A stretch of 64,000 nt of DNA from Streptomyces flavofungini (GCF_030388665.1 NZ_CP128846.1:4290501-4354500); one strand, 5' to 3'. Counted from the first letter of the stretch, positions 16,329 to 26,142 are shown. Notes: generated by a model not told the origin, from the letters alone. Numbers and translations are program-made.

Positions 16329-16694
16329 ATGACCCCGCCCCCGTCAGTGATCTGTGTCAAGGAAGTCCGCGCCCACAGAGGCTGCACCCTGGTGGTCCTG
16401 TGCGGCGAAATCGACATCCACACAGCCCCCGGCATCATCGAATTCCTCGACGGCCTCACCCACACCCATGACATTGACCTGCTGATCGATCTGCGCCCCG
16501 TCGACTTCATGGACTGCGGCGGCGTACGGCTCCTCAACCGCGCCCGAGCCAGGTCCAGGAGCCGACACGGACGCCTACGCCTGATCTGCACCGGTCACGC
16601 AACCCTCAACCTCCTCCGCCATCCACGGCTGCGCCTGGACTTCGAGATCCTGAGCGAGCTGCCCGCGCCCGTACCACCGCGGGCTGCGGCCTGA
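16329..16694 (+). CDS. STAS-domain protein (anti-sigma factor antagonist-like)
   Basis: A 121-residue complete STAS domain: CGEIDIHTAPGIIEFL, then DLRPVDFMDCGGVRLLNRAR and ICTGHATLNLLRH. The residue that is normally the phosphorylated serine (D-S-[ST]-G) is Cys, in D-C-G-G-V, so classical inactivation by an RsbW-type kinase is not possible at that site. GAAGAGGG precedes the ATG. It stands alone 188 bp after the second GAF-ANTAR gene. Confidence 0.88.
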   Translation: MTPPPSVICVKEVRAHRGCTLVVLCGEIDIHTAPGIIEFLDGLTHTHDIDLLIDLRPVDFMDCGGVRLLNRARARSRSRHGRLRLICTGHATLNLLRHPRLRLDFEILSELPAPVPPRAAA

Positions 16695-17111
16695 CCGACG
16701 CGAAATCCCCCTGGGCTCACCGCCCCAGCGCGGCTAGGCTCACCAAGCGGCCCCGGTCCCCGGTCGACTGTACGCCTCCCACCCGCTGGGTCTTCAGGGG
16801 TACCCAGCGCAGCGGTCGAGGCAACCCGGCCGCGGCCCCATGGGGAGTGGGTCCGCAGGCCGGGCACACAGCAGTCCCCACCGCGCCTCCTGGGCTCCCC
16901 CTCCACTCCGGAAAGAGGCGCGGCGAGTTCGGGTTCGTACGACATCGCGTGCCTCCTCCCCCCCCTGTCGACACCGGCCTGAACGCACCCGATTCCCCGG
17001 AAGCCACTCGGCACAGGAGTCAAAGGGGCCGTTCCGGGGGCCTGGCACACGTCCGTGGCATTTTCAGCCACTCACCGGCGGCGCCCGGATGCCCCGCGTA
17101 ACCTCACCCGC
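16695..17111. other. Non-coding gap upstream of the Wadjet operon
   Basis: About 415 bp with no gene-like sequence, ending in a TANNNT element in front of jetA. It marks the boundary between the signalling island and the defence operon. Confidence 0.5.
17099..17104 (+). promoter_or_regulatory. -10 element of a probable leaderless jetA transcript
   Basis: TAACCT lies exactly 7 nt before the ATG at 17112, and no ribosome-binding sequence is present. This is the usual geometry for leaderless actinobacterial mRNAs. No convincing -35 was seen. Confidence 0.5.
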
Positions 17112-18726
17112 ATGGGGGCATCAGCATCCGGTGCAGGTCAGGGCGGCACCGAGGAGGCGCGGCGGCGGCTGGACGGGTATGCGTACCTCAGCGCGCCCGA
17201 GCGGCTGGAGCATGTCGCGATCATGCGGGTCTTCTGCGGAACGCTGCTGGCGGATCTCGCCGTCCCGGACATCATGGCGAAGCTGCACCAGGGCGGTGGT
17301 TCCGCTGCGGAACTCGACGCCGACACCCTCACAGTTCGGCTGGAACAGCTGGTGAACTGGGGAAACCTGCTGCGCAGCAGCCACACCGTGAAGGCGTCCA
17401 GCATCAGCGAGTACCAGCGTTCCCGCTCGCGCTACCAGCTGTCGAAGCTCGGCGAACGCATCCAGCGGGACGCCGACGCGGTCCTGGCCGAGGCCGACGC
17501 CGCACGCGAGGTGAGCAACGAACTGCTGGCCCTGGTCGAGCGCGGTCTCCGGGAGCTGGCCGGCCTCGTGAGCGCGCCGGGCGGCGTCGAGCCGCAGGAC
17601 GGACTGGAGCGGATCAGCACGCTGTTCGTGCAGTTCGGCGAGTTCGCGGACTCCATACGCGACTTCTACGCCTACCTCGGCCAGGTGCTGTCCCGCTACG
17701 ACCTGGACAGCGCGGAGTACCAGGGCTTCAAGGAACTGCTCCTGGACTACGTAGAAGCGATCACCGAGGACGTGGCCTTCCGCGCACCTCGAATATCGGC
17801 GGCGTTGGACACCCTCTGGCCGCACATCCCGGCTCTGCTGAACCGGGTGGACGCCCACGCCCAGGGGCTCACCGGGCTCTCAGCACAGGGCGAAGGCCAC
17901 CTGGAGGTCCGGGTCCAGCGCAGCCGGGGCCGCGAGCTCGCGGACTGGGAGGGCCTGCGCGGCTGGTTCAGGGACACCGACGGCCAGGGCAGTCAGGTCG
18001 ACCAGTTACGGGACGCCACCCTTCGGGCGTTGCAGTCGCTGCTCGCCAACGCCAAGCGGATGCTGCGGTCGGCCACCGGGGAGATGTCCCGGCGCAAGGA
18101 TCTGCTGCGGCTGGCCCGCTGGTTCGAGCAAGCTGCCCCCCCAGGACGCCCACGACATGGCCGTCGCCGCCTTCGGTCTGTACGGCGCGCGCCATCTGGG
18201 CATACCCCCGGCCACCGACGAGGTGGTGCCCGCCCACACGAGCTGGTGGACCGGTCCGGTCGTCGAGGTGCCGGTGGCCCTGCGGGAGAGGGGCAGCCGC
18301 GCTCAGCGGGGCCGGGCCTCCGCGGTGGAGGACCACTCCGCGCAGAAGGCGCGGCTGCGGGAGACCGCCCGGCAGCGGGCGGAGGCCAGGGCAGCGGCGG
18401 CGGACGAACTGCGCAGCGCGTCGGGTCGGTTCGCCGACGTACGACTCACCTCGGCGGCGCTCGGCCTTCTCCTGGAGCTGCTGGCCACAGCCCTCGGGAA
18501 CGCGCAGATCAGCAGGCGCGCAGAGACGGACGGGTTCGACCTGGACTCTGCGCGCGGCGAGGACGCCGAACTGGGCATCCGGCTCACCGTGCGCCGGACA
18601 GCGGGCACCAGGACGGTGCTGTACTCGGCCGACGGCGACCTGCTGCTGGACGACCTGGAGCTGGACGTCGGTCGTACCCCGGCGGCGGTCGACGGTGCGG
18701 CCGAGGCGGAGGCGAGCGTGTCATGA
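17112..18726 (+). pseudogene. jetA: Wadjet JetA (TIGR02677/MukF-like), frameshifted
   Basis: JetA is the kleisin-like subunit that links the SMC protein JetC to JetB. The first about 340 residues are intact (starting at YAYLSAPERLEHVAIMRVFC, with long helices after). At 18136-18142 a run of seven C shifts the frame; with six C the protein reads FEQAAPQDAHDMAVAAFGLY and runs on to the TGA at 18724, for a total of about 537 residues. As given, translation from 17112 continues without a stop into the jetB frame and ends at 20051 as a 979-residue scrambled fusion. It may be a real lesion, a phase-variable tract or a sequencing error. Confidence 0.8.
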
Positions 18727-20051
18727 CCCTCCCCTCCACGCACGACGTGGCCCTGGCCGCCGAACGCCGTACCGCCGCCCGGCTGCTGCTCGCCCACCCC
18801 CTGGTCGCAGCCGACGGCCCGCACGCCGACGTCTTCCCGCTGATCCGCAGGCACGCCGACTGGCTGGGCAAACGGTTCCAGCAAGTGCTCGGCTACCGCC
18901 TCCTGGTCGACAGCTCCTTCGCCCGGCTGTTCAAGGCGGGGCTGGGCGCGGGATCGGGTCATCGGCTGGAGCGCTCCACAGGCACGCCCTTCACCCCGCA
19001 CACGTACGCCTGCCTCGCGCTGGCCCTGTCCGTACTGGTGACCGCGCCCGAACAGATGCTGCTGTCGCATCTGGTCGCCGACATCAGGGCCGCCGCGGCC
19101 GACGCGGGGATCGAGCTGGAGGAGACGGGCCGGGCTGCCGGGAAGCGGACCCTGGTCGCGGCTCTGCGTCAGCTCGTCGAGTGGGGCGTTCTCATCGAGA
19201 CCGAGGGCCAGGTGGCCGCGATCGCGCGGGAGGCGGACGGGGAGGCTCTGATCACGGTGGACCGGGAGCTGGCGCGGGTGGTCGTCGCCGGCCCGCTCGC
19301 CCAGTCCCGGGACGGCGCCGACCTGGTCCGGCGGGCGGCGGACCCGGGGTTCAGCGGGCCGCGCACCTATGTGCGCCGGATGCTCGTCGAGACACCCGTC
19401 GTCCACCTCGACGAGCTGACCGACGCCGAGCGCGACTGGCTGCGCACCCGGCAGCGCAGGGAAGCCCAGGCTTTCTCCGAACTCCTCGGCCTGGAGATGG
19501 AGATCCGTGCGGAGGGCGTGGCGCTGGTCGACCCCGAGGATGAGCTGACGGATCTGCACCTGCCGGGCACCGGGACCGTCGCACAGGCCGCGCTGCTGCT
19601 GGTGGAACGGCTCGTGGAGCGGCTTCGGCCGCGGGGACCGGGGCATCCAGCGACCGGCGGGACGCTCGTCATCGGGGTGGCTGTCCCGGACGGCCTGGTG
19701 GACGAGGTGCTCGCCGAACTGACCGCCGAGTACGGGCAGCGCGGCAACTGGCAGCGCGGCTACCTGGACGACCTCTCCGCCCTGCGGGAGGCCGTGCTGG
19801 ACCTGCTGGTCCGGATGCGGCTGATGGCCCGCGCCGGGCGGCTGCGGGCCGAGGGCGAAGGGCTGCCGGAGGGGTACGTCGAGGACGCGTCGGAAGGGCG
19901 CACGGTGACCGATGTCCACGGCGCACGGCCCGGCGGCGACGGCGGCTGGGTGCTGCTGGCCGCGGCGGCGCGCTACGCCACCCTGGTGACGGTGCGCCCG
20001 GCGGCCAAGGCTGGCCAAGGAGCCGCTGTGCAAGAGGAGTTGCCGCTATGA
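18723..20051 (+). CDS. jetB: Wadjet JetB (TIGR02678 family, MukE-like)
   Basis: A 442-residue winged-helix type subunit expected to bind the JetA kleisin. It begins MTLPSTHDVALAAERRTAAR and includes FPLIRRHADWLGKRFQQVLG and TYACLALALSVLV, the pattern of the second protein of this four-gene family set. The start overlaps the jetA stop by 4 bp (ATGA) and the stop overlaps jetC the same way. No other ribosome site is obvious, which fits translational coupling; the jetA frameshift could therefore reduce jetB translation. Confidence 0.85.
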   Translation: MTLPSTHDVALAAERRTAARLLLAHPLVAADGPHADVFPLIRRHADWLGKRFQQVLGYRLLVDSSFARLFKAGLGAGSGHRLERSTGTPFTPHTYACLALALSVLVTAPEQMLLSHLVADIRAAAADAGIELEETGRAAGKRTLVAALRQLVEWGVLIETEGQVAAIAREADGEALITVDRELARVVVAGPLAQSRDGADLVRRAADPGFSGPRTYVRRMLVETPVVHLDELTDAERDWLRTRQRREAQAFSELLGLEMEIRAEGVALVDPEDELTDLHLPGTGTVAQAALLLVERLVERLRPRGPGHPATGGTLVIGVAVPDGLVDEVLAELTAEYGQRGNWQRGYLDDLSALREAVLDLLVRMRLMARAGRLRAEGEGLPEGYVEDASEGRTVTDVHGARPGGDGGWVLLAAAARYATLVTVRPAAKAGQGAAVQEELPL

Positions 20052-23000
20052 CCACCGACGCCCATGGCTTCGTTCCGCTGCGGCGTTCCGGCGCCGCGAC
20101 AACCACCGGCACCCGTTTCCGGCTGCACCGGGCAGGCATCCGGAACGTCTGGCAGTACGACGCCCAGGAGTTCTCCTTCGGCGACGGACGGCTGCTCCTG
20201 CGCGGCAAGAACGGCGCGGGCAAGTCCAAGGCCCTGGAGATGCTGCTCCCCTATCTCCTGGACGGCGACTCCCGGGCGCTGGACGCGACCGGCACCGGCC
20301 GCACCACGCTCCCCTGGCTGATGCTGGACGGGTTCGAGCAGACCAACCGTCTCGGGTACCTGTGGGTGGAGTTCCGGGGCACGGCCGACGACGGCGGCCC
20401 CCGCCACCTGACGCTCGGCGCCGCCATCCGTGCCTCGAAGTCCACTCAGAAGGCAGTGCCGACATTCTTCGTCACCACCCTGAGGATCGGTGAGGAGCTG
20501 CACCTGGTCGAGGGCGGAAAGCCACTGCCGGTCGACCGGCTCAAGGAGATCGTCGGCTCCGACAACACGACCGACCGAGCGGTCACGCACCGCGCCCGGG
20601 TGGCCCGGGACCTGTTCGGCATCACCGACGCGACGCGCTATCGCAACCTCACCCAGCTCCTGCACCGGCTGCGGCGCCCCACTGTCGGGGACCGCATCGA
20701 GCACGGGGGCCTGGCCTCCCTGCTGAGCGAGACCCTGCCGGGGCTCGACGAGGACGTGATCGAGAAGGTGGCGCGCAACCTCCACGACCTCGACGCCGTG
20801 CGGGACGAACTCGGCCGCCTGGAACGCACCGACACGGCTCTGCGCACCTTCCTCGCCAGCTACCGCGGCTACCTGTCCGGAGTCCTGCGCGCCTCCGCGG
20901 AGCGAGTCGGTCGCGAGCTGGGCGTCCTCACACAGCGGCGCCGGGCGGCCGGAGACGCCGCACAGCGGACGAGTGACCTGCGGACACAGGAGGAGGAGTC
21001 GCAGGGCCGGCTGGAGACCCTGCGCGAGGAGGAACAGGCCGCCCGGACCGACCTGGCCGCCCTGCACGCCAGTCACGCCTACCGCGGCCTGCGCGAACTG
21101 TCGGAACGCCGCGGCACGGTAGAGGCACTGCGCGCCGCCGCCGTGGCCGCGTTCACCACCCTGCGCAACGCACACGACGCGGAGGAGGGCACGGCGGAGC
21201 GGCTGGCCGAAGGTGTCGAACACCTCGGCGGCCGACTGGCCGAACTGGGCACCGAACACCGTGAGTTGCTGACGCAGGCGGAGAAGGCCGGGCTTCCCGC
21301 CGGCCATCTCGGCGAGGCGGTGGCCCTGCCGCGCACAGTCCTCGCCCAGGCCGCCGAGACGGAGCTGACGACCCCGGACGGGGAGACCCACGCCGTGCGA
21401 CACCGGTCGGTCGCCCGCGTGGACACGACGACGGCCCGGGACGGACTGCGCTCCTGGCAAGGCCGGCTGGAGAACGCCGAGACGGTCGCGAAGAACCGGT
21501 CCCGGATGGTCCAGGAGGTGACCCGCCTCATCTCGAAGGCGGACGAGGCCCGCGCCGCGGCGGCTCAGGTCGATGCCGAGCGGGAACGGCTGGAGGCCGA
21601 GGCGGAGGAAGCCGCAGGCCGTCTCGACGGCAGCCGCCAGAAGGTCGCCGAGGAGAGCGGCGCCTACGCCCGCCGTGTCGCCGAGTGGGCGACGCGGACA
21701 CGGACCGCGCTGGGCTCCGACTGCCCGCCGCTGGCCGCCGTACACACCGCCGTCGGTCACGAGACCTCCGCCGACGCGCCGTTCGCGGACCGCACGCTGC
21801 CGCCCGACATCGACGGCGAGGCGTGGCGGGCCGCTCAGGCCGCACTGGAGCCGTACGGCGACGAACTCGCCGTACGCCGGGACGCGCTCGTGCTCGGCGT
21901 CGGCCACGTCAGCGAGGAACTCGACCGTCTGGCGCAGCAGAAGCGGGACTGGGAGCAGCGCACCGACCCTGAGCCGCCGGCCCCGCACCATCGCGTCGCC
22001 GAGCGGATGTCAGGCAGCGGAGCGCCCTTCTACCGGCTCGTGGACTTCGCGGACGACCTGGCGCCGGGCGATCGGGCAGGTCTGGAAGGGGCGCTGGAAG
22101 CGAGCGGGATCCTGGACGCGTGGGTGGGCGCGGACGGCGTTCTGCTCGATCCGCGCACCCGGGACACCCTGCTCCGGCCCGGCCCCGCGCTTCCGGACGG
22201 ACCGACTCTCGCCTCGGCCCTGCGCCCGGCTCCCGAACCGGGGTGCGGCGTGACGCCCGAGCGTGTGGAGCGTCTGCTGGCCGCGATCGCGCTCACCCCG
22301 GCAGCACAGACCTCCGCGCACAACGCGGTGCACTTCGACGGCAGTTGGCGCTCGGGCGTCCTCAGCGGCCGGCACGACAAGGCCGACGCCGAGTACGTGG
22401 GAGCCGCCGTACGGGCCGAGACCCGGCGGCGCGTCCTCGCCGAGCTGGCGGAGCGGATCGCGCGGACGCAGCAGCGGCTGGCCGACGTCCGCGCCGAACT
22501 CGCCGTAGCCGATGCCCTGCGTCGGGCTCTCACGCTCGCGGAGCGGGACTTCCCCAGGGCACGGAGTCTCGCGGACGCATGGAATCGGGCCGAATCAGCC
22601 GAGAGGGCCCTGCGTGACCTGACCGCCAAGGCGACGCGGGCGGCACGGCTGGCCGAGGAGGCCCGCGCTCTCGCGGTAGCGGCGCGTGCCGAGGCGGACG
22701 CCACCGCGACCGCCCACGATCTGCCCGGCGACCCCGATGCCCTGGACCGCGCGCGCACCGCACTGGCTGCCCTGCTGAGCGGCGTCGGGCATCTCCGCAG
22801 GGCCGTCGGTGGCACGGGGGAGCGGCTCGGCGCGCATCAGGCGGATGCCGCACGGTACGGACGCGCCCGCGAGGATCGCCTGACCGCGGAGGAGGGCTAC
22901 CGGGTCCACCTCACCGGACTGCGCACCGCCGAGCAGGACCTGCGTACCCGCGAGGAGGCCATCGGGTCGTCCGAGGAGGAGATCCTCGCCCGCGAACGCG

Positions 23001-24286
23001 AGACCAAGGAGCGCATCGCGAACGCCGTCCGCGCCCTGCCCGCGGCACAGCGCACTCGCGACGACCTCCATGACCTGCGGGTGCGCGCGGAGGAGGACGA
23101 GAAGCGCCTGCGCGGGACGCTGACGGACCAGGAGACGGCGGTCATCGGCACGGGCGGCGCTCTGCGCGGGGCTCTCAGCCGACCGGAGGTGGTGCTGGGC
23201 GCCGGTCTCGACCGGTCCTCGCTGCCCGATTGCGTGTCGGACGATCCCGGCGCGGACGTCCGCAGCCGTCTGCGCGCGCTACGGGCCCTCGCCGAGGCCG
23301 TGGAGCAGGCCCTCGGCCGTCCGAAAGGCGAGGTGTCGGACAGCACCCTGCTCAACCGGCACACCGATCTGCGCGACCAGCTGGCCGGCGGATTCGACGC
23401 ACAGCTGGAGGAACGCGACGGGATCAAGGTGTGCCGTCTGGTCGACGACCACGGATCCCATGACGTCGCGGCCGTCGGCGAGCGGATCGCCGTCCAGGCG
23501 GCGGAGGCCCGAGGGCGGCTCACCGAGCGCGAACGCGAGGTGTTCCAGCGGTTCCTGACCGGTGAGCTCGGCGACCACCTCTCGGCACAGGTCATCACCG
23601 CGGCGAACCTGGTCGCAGCTCTCAACAACACCCTGCGGACCGTGCGTACCTCCCACGGTCTCGGTGTCGAGCTGCTGTGGAAGCTGGACGAGGACGTGGA
23701 TGCGGACGTCCGGGCAGCCGTGGGTCTGCTGCGCGGTCCGTCGAGCCTCCGGACGCGCGAGGAGACCGAGCAGCTCCGCGAAGTCCTGCAACGCCGGATC
23801 GAGGACGCCCGGCGCGCCGATCCTTCCGCCGGATACGCCGCCCATCTGCGGACCGCGCTGGACTACCGCGACTGGTTCCGCTTCCACACCTTCGTGGTCG
23901 AGGACGCGGCTCCGGGCCGCCGCAGGAAGCTGACCGGCCGGACCGGTCTCAGCCAGGGCGAACAACGGGTCCTCTCCTACCTCGTGCTCTTCGCCGCAGC
24001 CGCCGCCCACTTCACCAGCCTCGCCGAATCAGCGCCGCACGCGCCACGGCTGATCCTCCTGGACGACGCCTTCGCGAAGGTCGACGAACCCACCCACGGC
24101 CGGCTGGGCCGTATCCTCGTCGACCTCGATCTCGACTTCGTCCTCACCAGCGAGCGGCTCATGGGCAACTGGCCCGAGGTTCCGTCCCTGCACATCTACG
24201 AGTGCCTCCGCGATCCCCACGTCCGAGGCGTGGCCACCCTGCACTACACCTGGAACGGCCGCCACCGGCGTCTGGTGTCCGTGTGA
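20048..24286 (+). CDS. jetC: Wadjet JetC (TIGR02680 family SMC-like ATPase)
   Basis: A 1412-residue SMC/MukB-like ATPase, the DNA-extruding motor. Walker A is GKNGAGKSK at about 54-62; the ABC signature region LSQGEQ is near 1302; Walker B LILLDDAFAKVDE is near 1335. Long Ala/Arg/Glu-rich coiled coils fill about 270-1150 with a hinge-like break between. The head ends with a D-loop and LTSERLMGNWPEVP. All ATPase motifs are intact. It overlaps jetB and jetD by 4 bp each. In characterised Wadjet systems the complex recognises small circular DNA and JetD cuts it. Confidence 0.93.
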   Translation: MTTDAHGFVPLRRSGAATTTGTRFRLHRAGIRNVWQYDAQEFSFGDGRLLLRGKNGAGKSKALEMLLPYLLDGDSRALDATGTGRTTLPWLMLDGFEQTNRLGYLWVEFRGTADDGGPRHLTLGAAIRASKSTQKAVPTFFVTTLRIGEELHLVEGGKPLPVDRLKEIVGSDNTTDRAVTHRARVARDLFGITDATRYRNLTQLLHRLRRPTVGDRIEHGGLASLLSETLPGLDEDVIEKVARNLHDLDAVRDELGRLERTDTALRTFLASYRGYLSGVLRASAERVGRELGVLTQRRRAAGDAAQRTSDLRTQEEESQGRLETLREEEQAARTDLAALHASHAYRGLRELSERRGTVEALRAAAVAAFTTLRNAHDAEEGTAERLAEGVEHLGGRLAELGTEHRELLTQAEKAGLPAGHLGEAVALPRTVLAQAAETELTTPDGETHAVRHRSVARVDTTTARDGLRSWQGRLENAETVAKNRSRMVQEVTRLISKADEARAAAAQVDAERERLEAEAEEAAGRLDGSRQKVAEESGAYARRVAEWATRTRTALGSDCPPLAAVHTAVGHETSADAPFADRTLPPDIDGEAWRAAQAALEPYGDELAVRRDALVLGVGHVSEELDRLAQQKRDWEQRTDPEPPAPHHRVAERMSGSGAPFYRLVDFADDLAPGDRAGLEGALEASGILDAWVGADGVLLDPRTRDTLLRPGPALPDGPTLASALRPAPEPGCGVTPERVERLLAAIALTPAAQTSAHNAVHFDGSWRSGVLSGRHDKADAEYVGAAVRAETRRRVLAELAERIARTQQRLADVRAELAVADALRRALTLAERDFPRARSLADAWNRAESAERALRDLTAKATRAARLAEEARALAVAARAEADATATAHDLPGDPDALDRARTALAALLSGVGHLRRAVGGTGERLGAHQADAARYGRAREDRLTAEEGYRVHLTGLRTAEQDLRTREEAIGSSEEEILARERETKERIANAVRALPAAQRTRDDLHDLRVRAEEDEKRLRGTLTDQETAVIGTGGALRGALSRPEVVLGAGLDRSSLPDCVSDDPGADVRSRLRALRALAEAVEQALGRPKGEVSDSTLLNRHTDLRDQLAGGFDAQLEERDGIKVCRLVDDHGSHDVAAVGERIAVQAAEARGRLTEREREVFQRFLTGELGDHLSAQVITAANLVAALNNTLRTVRTSHGLGVELLWKLDEDVDADVRAAVGLLRGPSSLRTREETEQLREVLQRRIEDARRADPSAGYAAHLRTALDYRDWFRFHTFVVEDAAPGRRRKLTGRTGLSQGEQRVLSYLVLFAAAAAHFTSLAESAPHAPRLILLDDAFAKVDEPTHGRLGRILVDLDLDFVLTSERLMGNWPEVPSLHIYECLRDPHVRGVATLHYTWNGRHRRLVSV

Positions 24287-25554
24287 GCGCACTGCCCTCC
24301 GCGACGCGCGCATGGCTGACGGGCCCCGGGCTCGCCCGGCTCTGGGAGAGCGTACGCAAACGCCTGGAGAGCAACGGCGTACAGGCCACCGGCTCCCTCC
24401 GGCTGGCCGCGCTGAACACCCAGGAACGCAACGACCTGTCACTCCTCCTGGGCAAGCCCCTCACCGGTGCCGCCGTGACCGTACGGCTCGACGTACTCGA
24501 CGCACGGCTGCGCGCCTCGGCCGCCGGACTCGGGCTGAGGCAGACCCTGGAGGAACTCGGCCCACCGCTCACCGACCGCCGTGCCGCCCGCGCGGACGCG
24601 ACGGCACGGCGGGAGCGGGTGTGGTCGTCCCTCGCTTCGTCGCTGGACGCCTCCCCGCTCGCCGGCCAGGACTGGGCCCGGCAGTGGTACGACCTGTTGC
24701 GCCGGACCGGTGTTCCGGGAGGGGTGACGCCCGAAGCTGCCGTGTGGACACTCCAGCAGGCGGTCCAGGTCCTCACCACGTTGCTCGGACCCGAGCGGAG
24801 CGGCGTACGCGGCCGAGGAGAACTCGCCGCCATGGCGACCGGCTCCGCGCACGGCCTGGACGACGGCACCTGGCTCGCCCGCCTCGTCCAACGCGGCGTC
24901 GCCCTCGCCCACGGCACCGAGTTCCCCGACAACGCAGCTGGTCGGCGCGCTCTGTGGCGGCTGGTGTCCGTCACGCCGGACGAGGTCTCCAGCACGGTGC
25001 TGACCTACGGGCTGCGGCCCGAGGGCGAGGGCTGGCGAGAGCGCGCCCTGCGAGAACGGGCCGATCATCACGTCGAAGCCCACCTCACACCGCGTGACCT
25101 GCACGCCCTGCGGCCGCGGTTCCCCGCCGGAACACTCATCCACATCTGTGAGAACCCGCGCGTGGTGGAGGCGGCGGCGGATACGGCCTGCGTCCAGCCC
25201 CTGGTGTGCACGTCCGGCAGCGCCGCAACGGTGGTCATCACGCTTCTCGACGCCCTCGCCACCGCAGGCTGCCGCTTCGCGTACCACGGCGACTTCGACT
25301 GGCCGGGGATCGCGCTGGCCAACCGGGTCATCCGCCGCTACGAGGCCCAGCCCTGGCGCATGGGCACGGCGGACTACGAGCACCTGGCAGCTCGCAGCCA
25401 GGCCGAAGGCATCCCTCAACTGGCGCTCGACGGCCAGCCGGTCAGCGCGGACTGGGACCCGGATCTCGCCCCTGCCATGGCCGCCCTCGGCGTCGCGCTC
25501 CACGAGGAGGCCACTCTCGACCTTCTGGTGGACGACCTGTCACGTCGAACGTAG
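24283..25554 (+). CDS. jetD: Wadjet JetD (TIGR02679 family, Toprim nuclease)
   Basis: A 423-residue nuclease subunit. The C-terminal Toprim fold shows the catalytic glutamate in IHICENPRVVEAA (about 288) and the metal-binding DxD in YHGDFDWPG (about 331-337). The N-terminal half is helical. The GTG start overlaps the jetC stop (GTGTGA). It should cleave plasmid DNA held by JetABC. The stop codon lies inside the first copy of a 23-bp tandem duplication. The order and families match type II Wadjet, the group that includes mycobacterial EptABCD; the subtype call is from memory of the families. Confidence 0.88.
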   Translation: MSALPSATRAWLTGPGLARLWESVRKRLESNGVQATGSLRLAALNTQERNDLSLLLGKPLTGAAVTVRLDVLDARLRASAAGLGLRQTLEELGPPLTDRRAARADATARRERVWSSLASSLDASPLAGQDWARQWYDLLRRTGVPGGVTPEAAVWTLQQAVQVLTTLLGPERSGVRGRGELAAMATGSAHGLDDGTWLARLVQRGVALAHGTEFPDNAAGRRALWRLVSVTPDEVSSTVLTYGLRPEGEGWRERALRERADHHVEAHLTPRDLHALRPRFPAGTLIHICENPRVVEAAADTACVQPLVCTSGSAATVVITLLDALATAGCRFAYHGDFDWPGIALANRVIRRYEAQPWRMGTADYEHLAARSQAEGIPQLALDGQPVSADWDPDLAPAMAALGVALHEEATLDLLVDDLSRRT

Positions 25555-25590
25555 GGGCGTCGGCGTCTCGAACGTAGGGGCGTCGGCGTC
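25545..25590. repeat. Perfect tandem duplication, 23 bp x 2, across the jetD stop
   Basis: Positions 25545-25567 and 25568-25590 are identical, beginning tcgaacgtaggggcgtcggc. The jetD stop codon (25552-25554) is in the first unit, so a second, out-of-use copy of the gene end follows it. Confidence 0.95.
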
Positions 25591-25922
25591 GGCGGACGCA
25601 GAACGCTCGCCCGCAAAATTAGGGCTCCCGGAGAATCAATTTCTATGTTCGCGCAGGGAGAGTTTAACGGGCCGCGCGGCAAGAGTTTTTGGCGCAACGA
25701 GCGGAGTGGAATTATTTGCCACCCGCGGATCGTCGAGGCGTGCTACTCTCGCCAGAGTTGCAGTTGTGGTTCCCAGAACTTCAAGCGCGCCCATCCGAAA
25801 GCTTCGAAAGCCAGGACGGGAGCCCTTTCGTGTTGACCGGTAATTTCCGGCGGGGTGATCATCGCGGCGACTCGGAATCCACAGAGTGTGGGTCCCGATG
25901 CACTGCCTCAAAGGAGATCGAC
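25591..25922 (+). promoter_or_regulatory. AT-richer promoter and long 5' leader of the cold-shock gene
   Basis: About 330 bp of clearly lower GC than the surroundings (aattatttgcc, gagtttttggc). TACTCT at 25744-25749 is a plausible -10 element, which would leave a leader of roughly 165 nt before the cspA start. Long leaders are typical of cold-shock mRNAs, where they control stability and translation. Short ORFs here (for example from 25645) are not supported. Confidence 0.55.
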
Positions 25923-26126
25923 ATGGCCAATGGCACTGTGAAGTGGTTCAACGCGGAAAAGGGATTCGGCTTCATCGAGCAGGACGGTGGCGGCGCCGAC
26001 GTGTTCGCCCACTACTCGAACATCGCCACCCAGGGCTTCCGTGAGCTTACCGAGGGCCAGAAGGTGACCTTCGACATCGCGCAGGGCCAGAAGGGCCCGA
26101 CGGCCGAGAACATCGTTCCCGCCTGA
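25923..26126 (+). CDS. cspA: Cold-shock protein (CspA family)
   Basis: A 67-residue CSD-fold nucleic-acid chaperone with both RNA-binding motifs: KGFGFI at 13-18 and DVFAHY at 26-31 (usually VFVHY). It melts RNA structure at low temperature or under stress. AAAGGAGATCGAC places a strong ribosome site before the ATG. It is followed by a perfect terminator and then by a DEAD-box helicase gene, a functional pairing in RNA unwinding. Confidence 0.97.
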   Translation: MANGTVKWFNAEKGFGFIEQDGGGADVFAHYSNIATQGFRELTEGQKVTFDIAQGQKGPTAENIVPA

Positions 26127-26142
26127 TACTGACGCACAGCTC

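Noticed and set aside
18303..21991. Long minus-strand frames opposite jetB and jetC (576 and 672 residues)
   Set aside because: Antisense artefacts of GC-rich coding sequence; no motifs, and the plus strand encodes clear Wadjet proteins.
25645..25836. 63-residue plus-strand frame in the cspA leader
   Set aside because: No ribosome site, odd composition, and the region behaves like an AT-rich promoter and leader.
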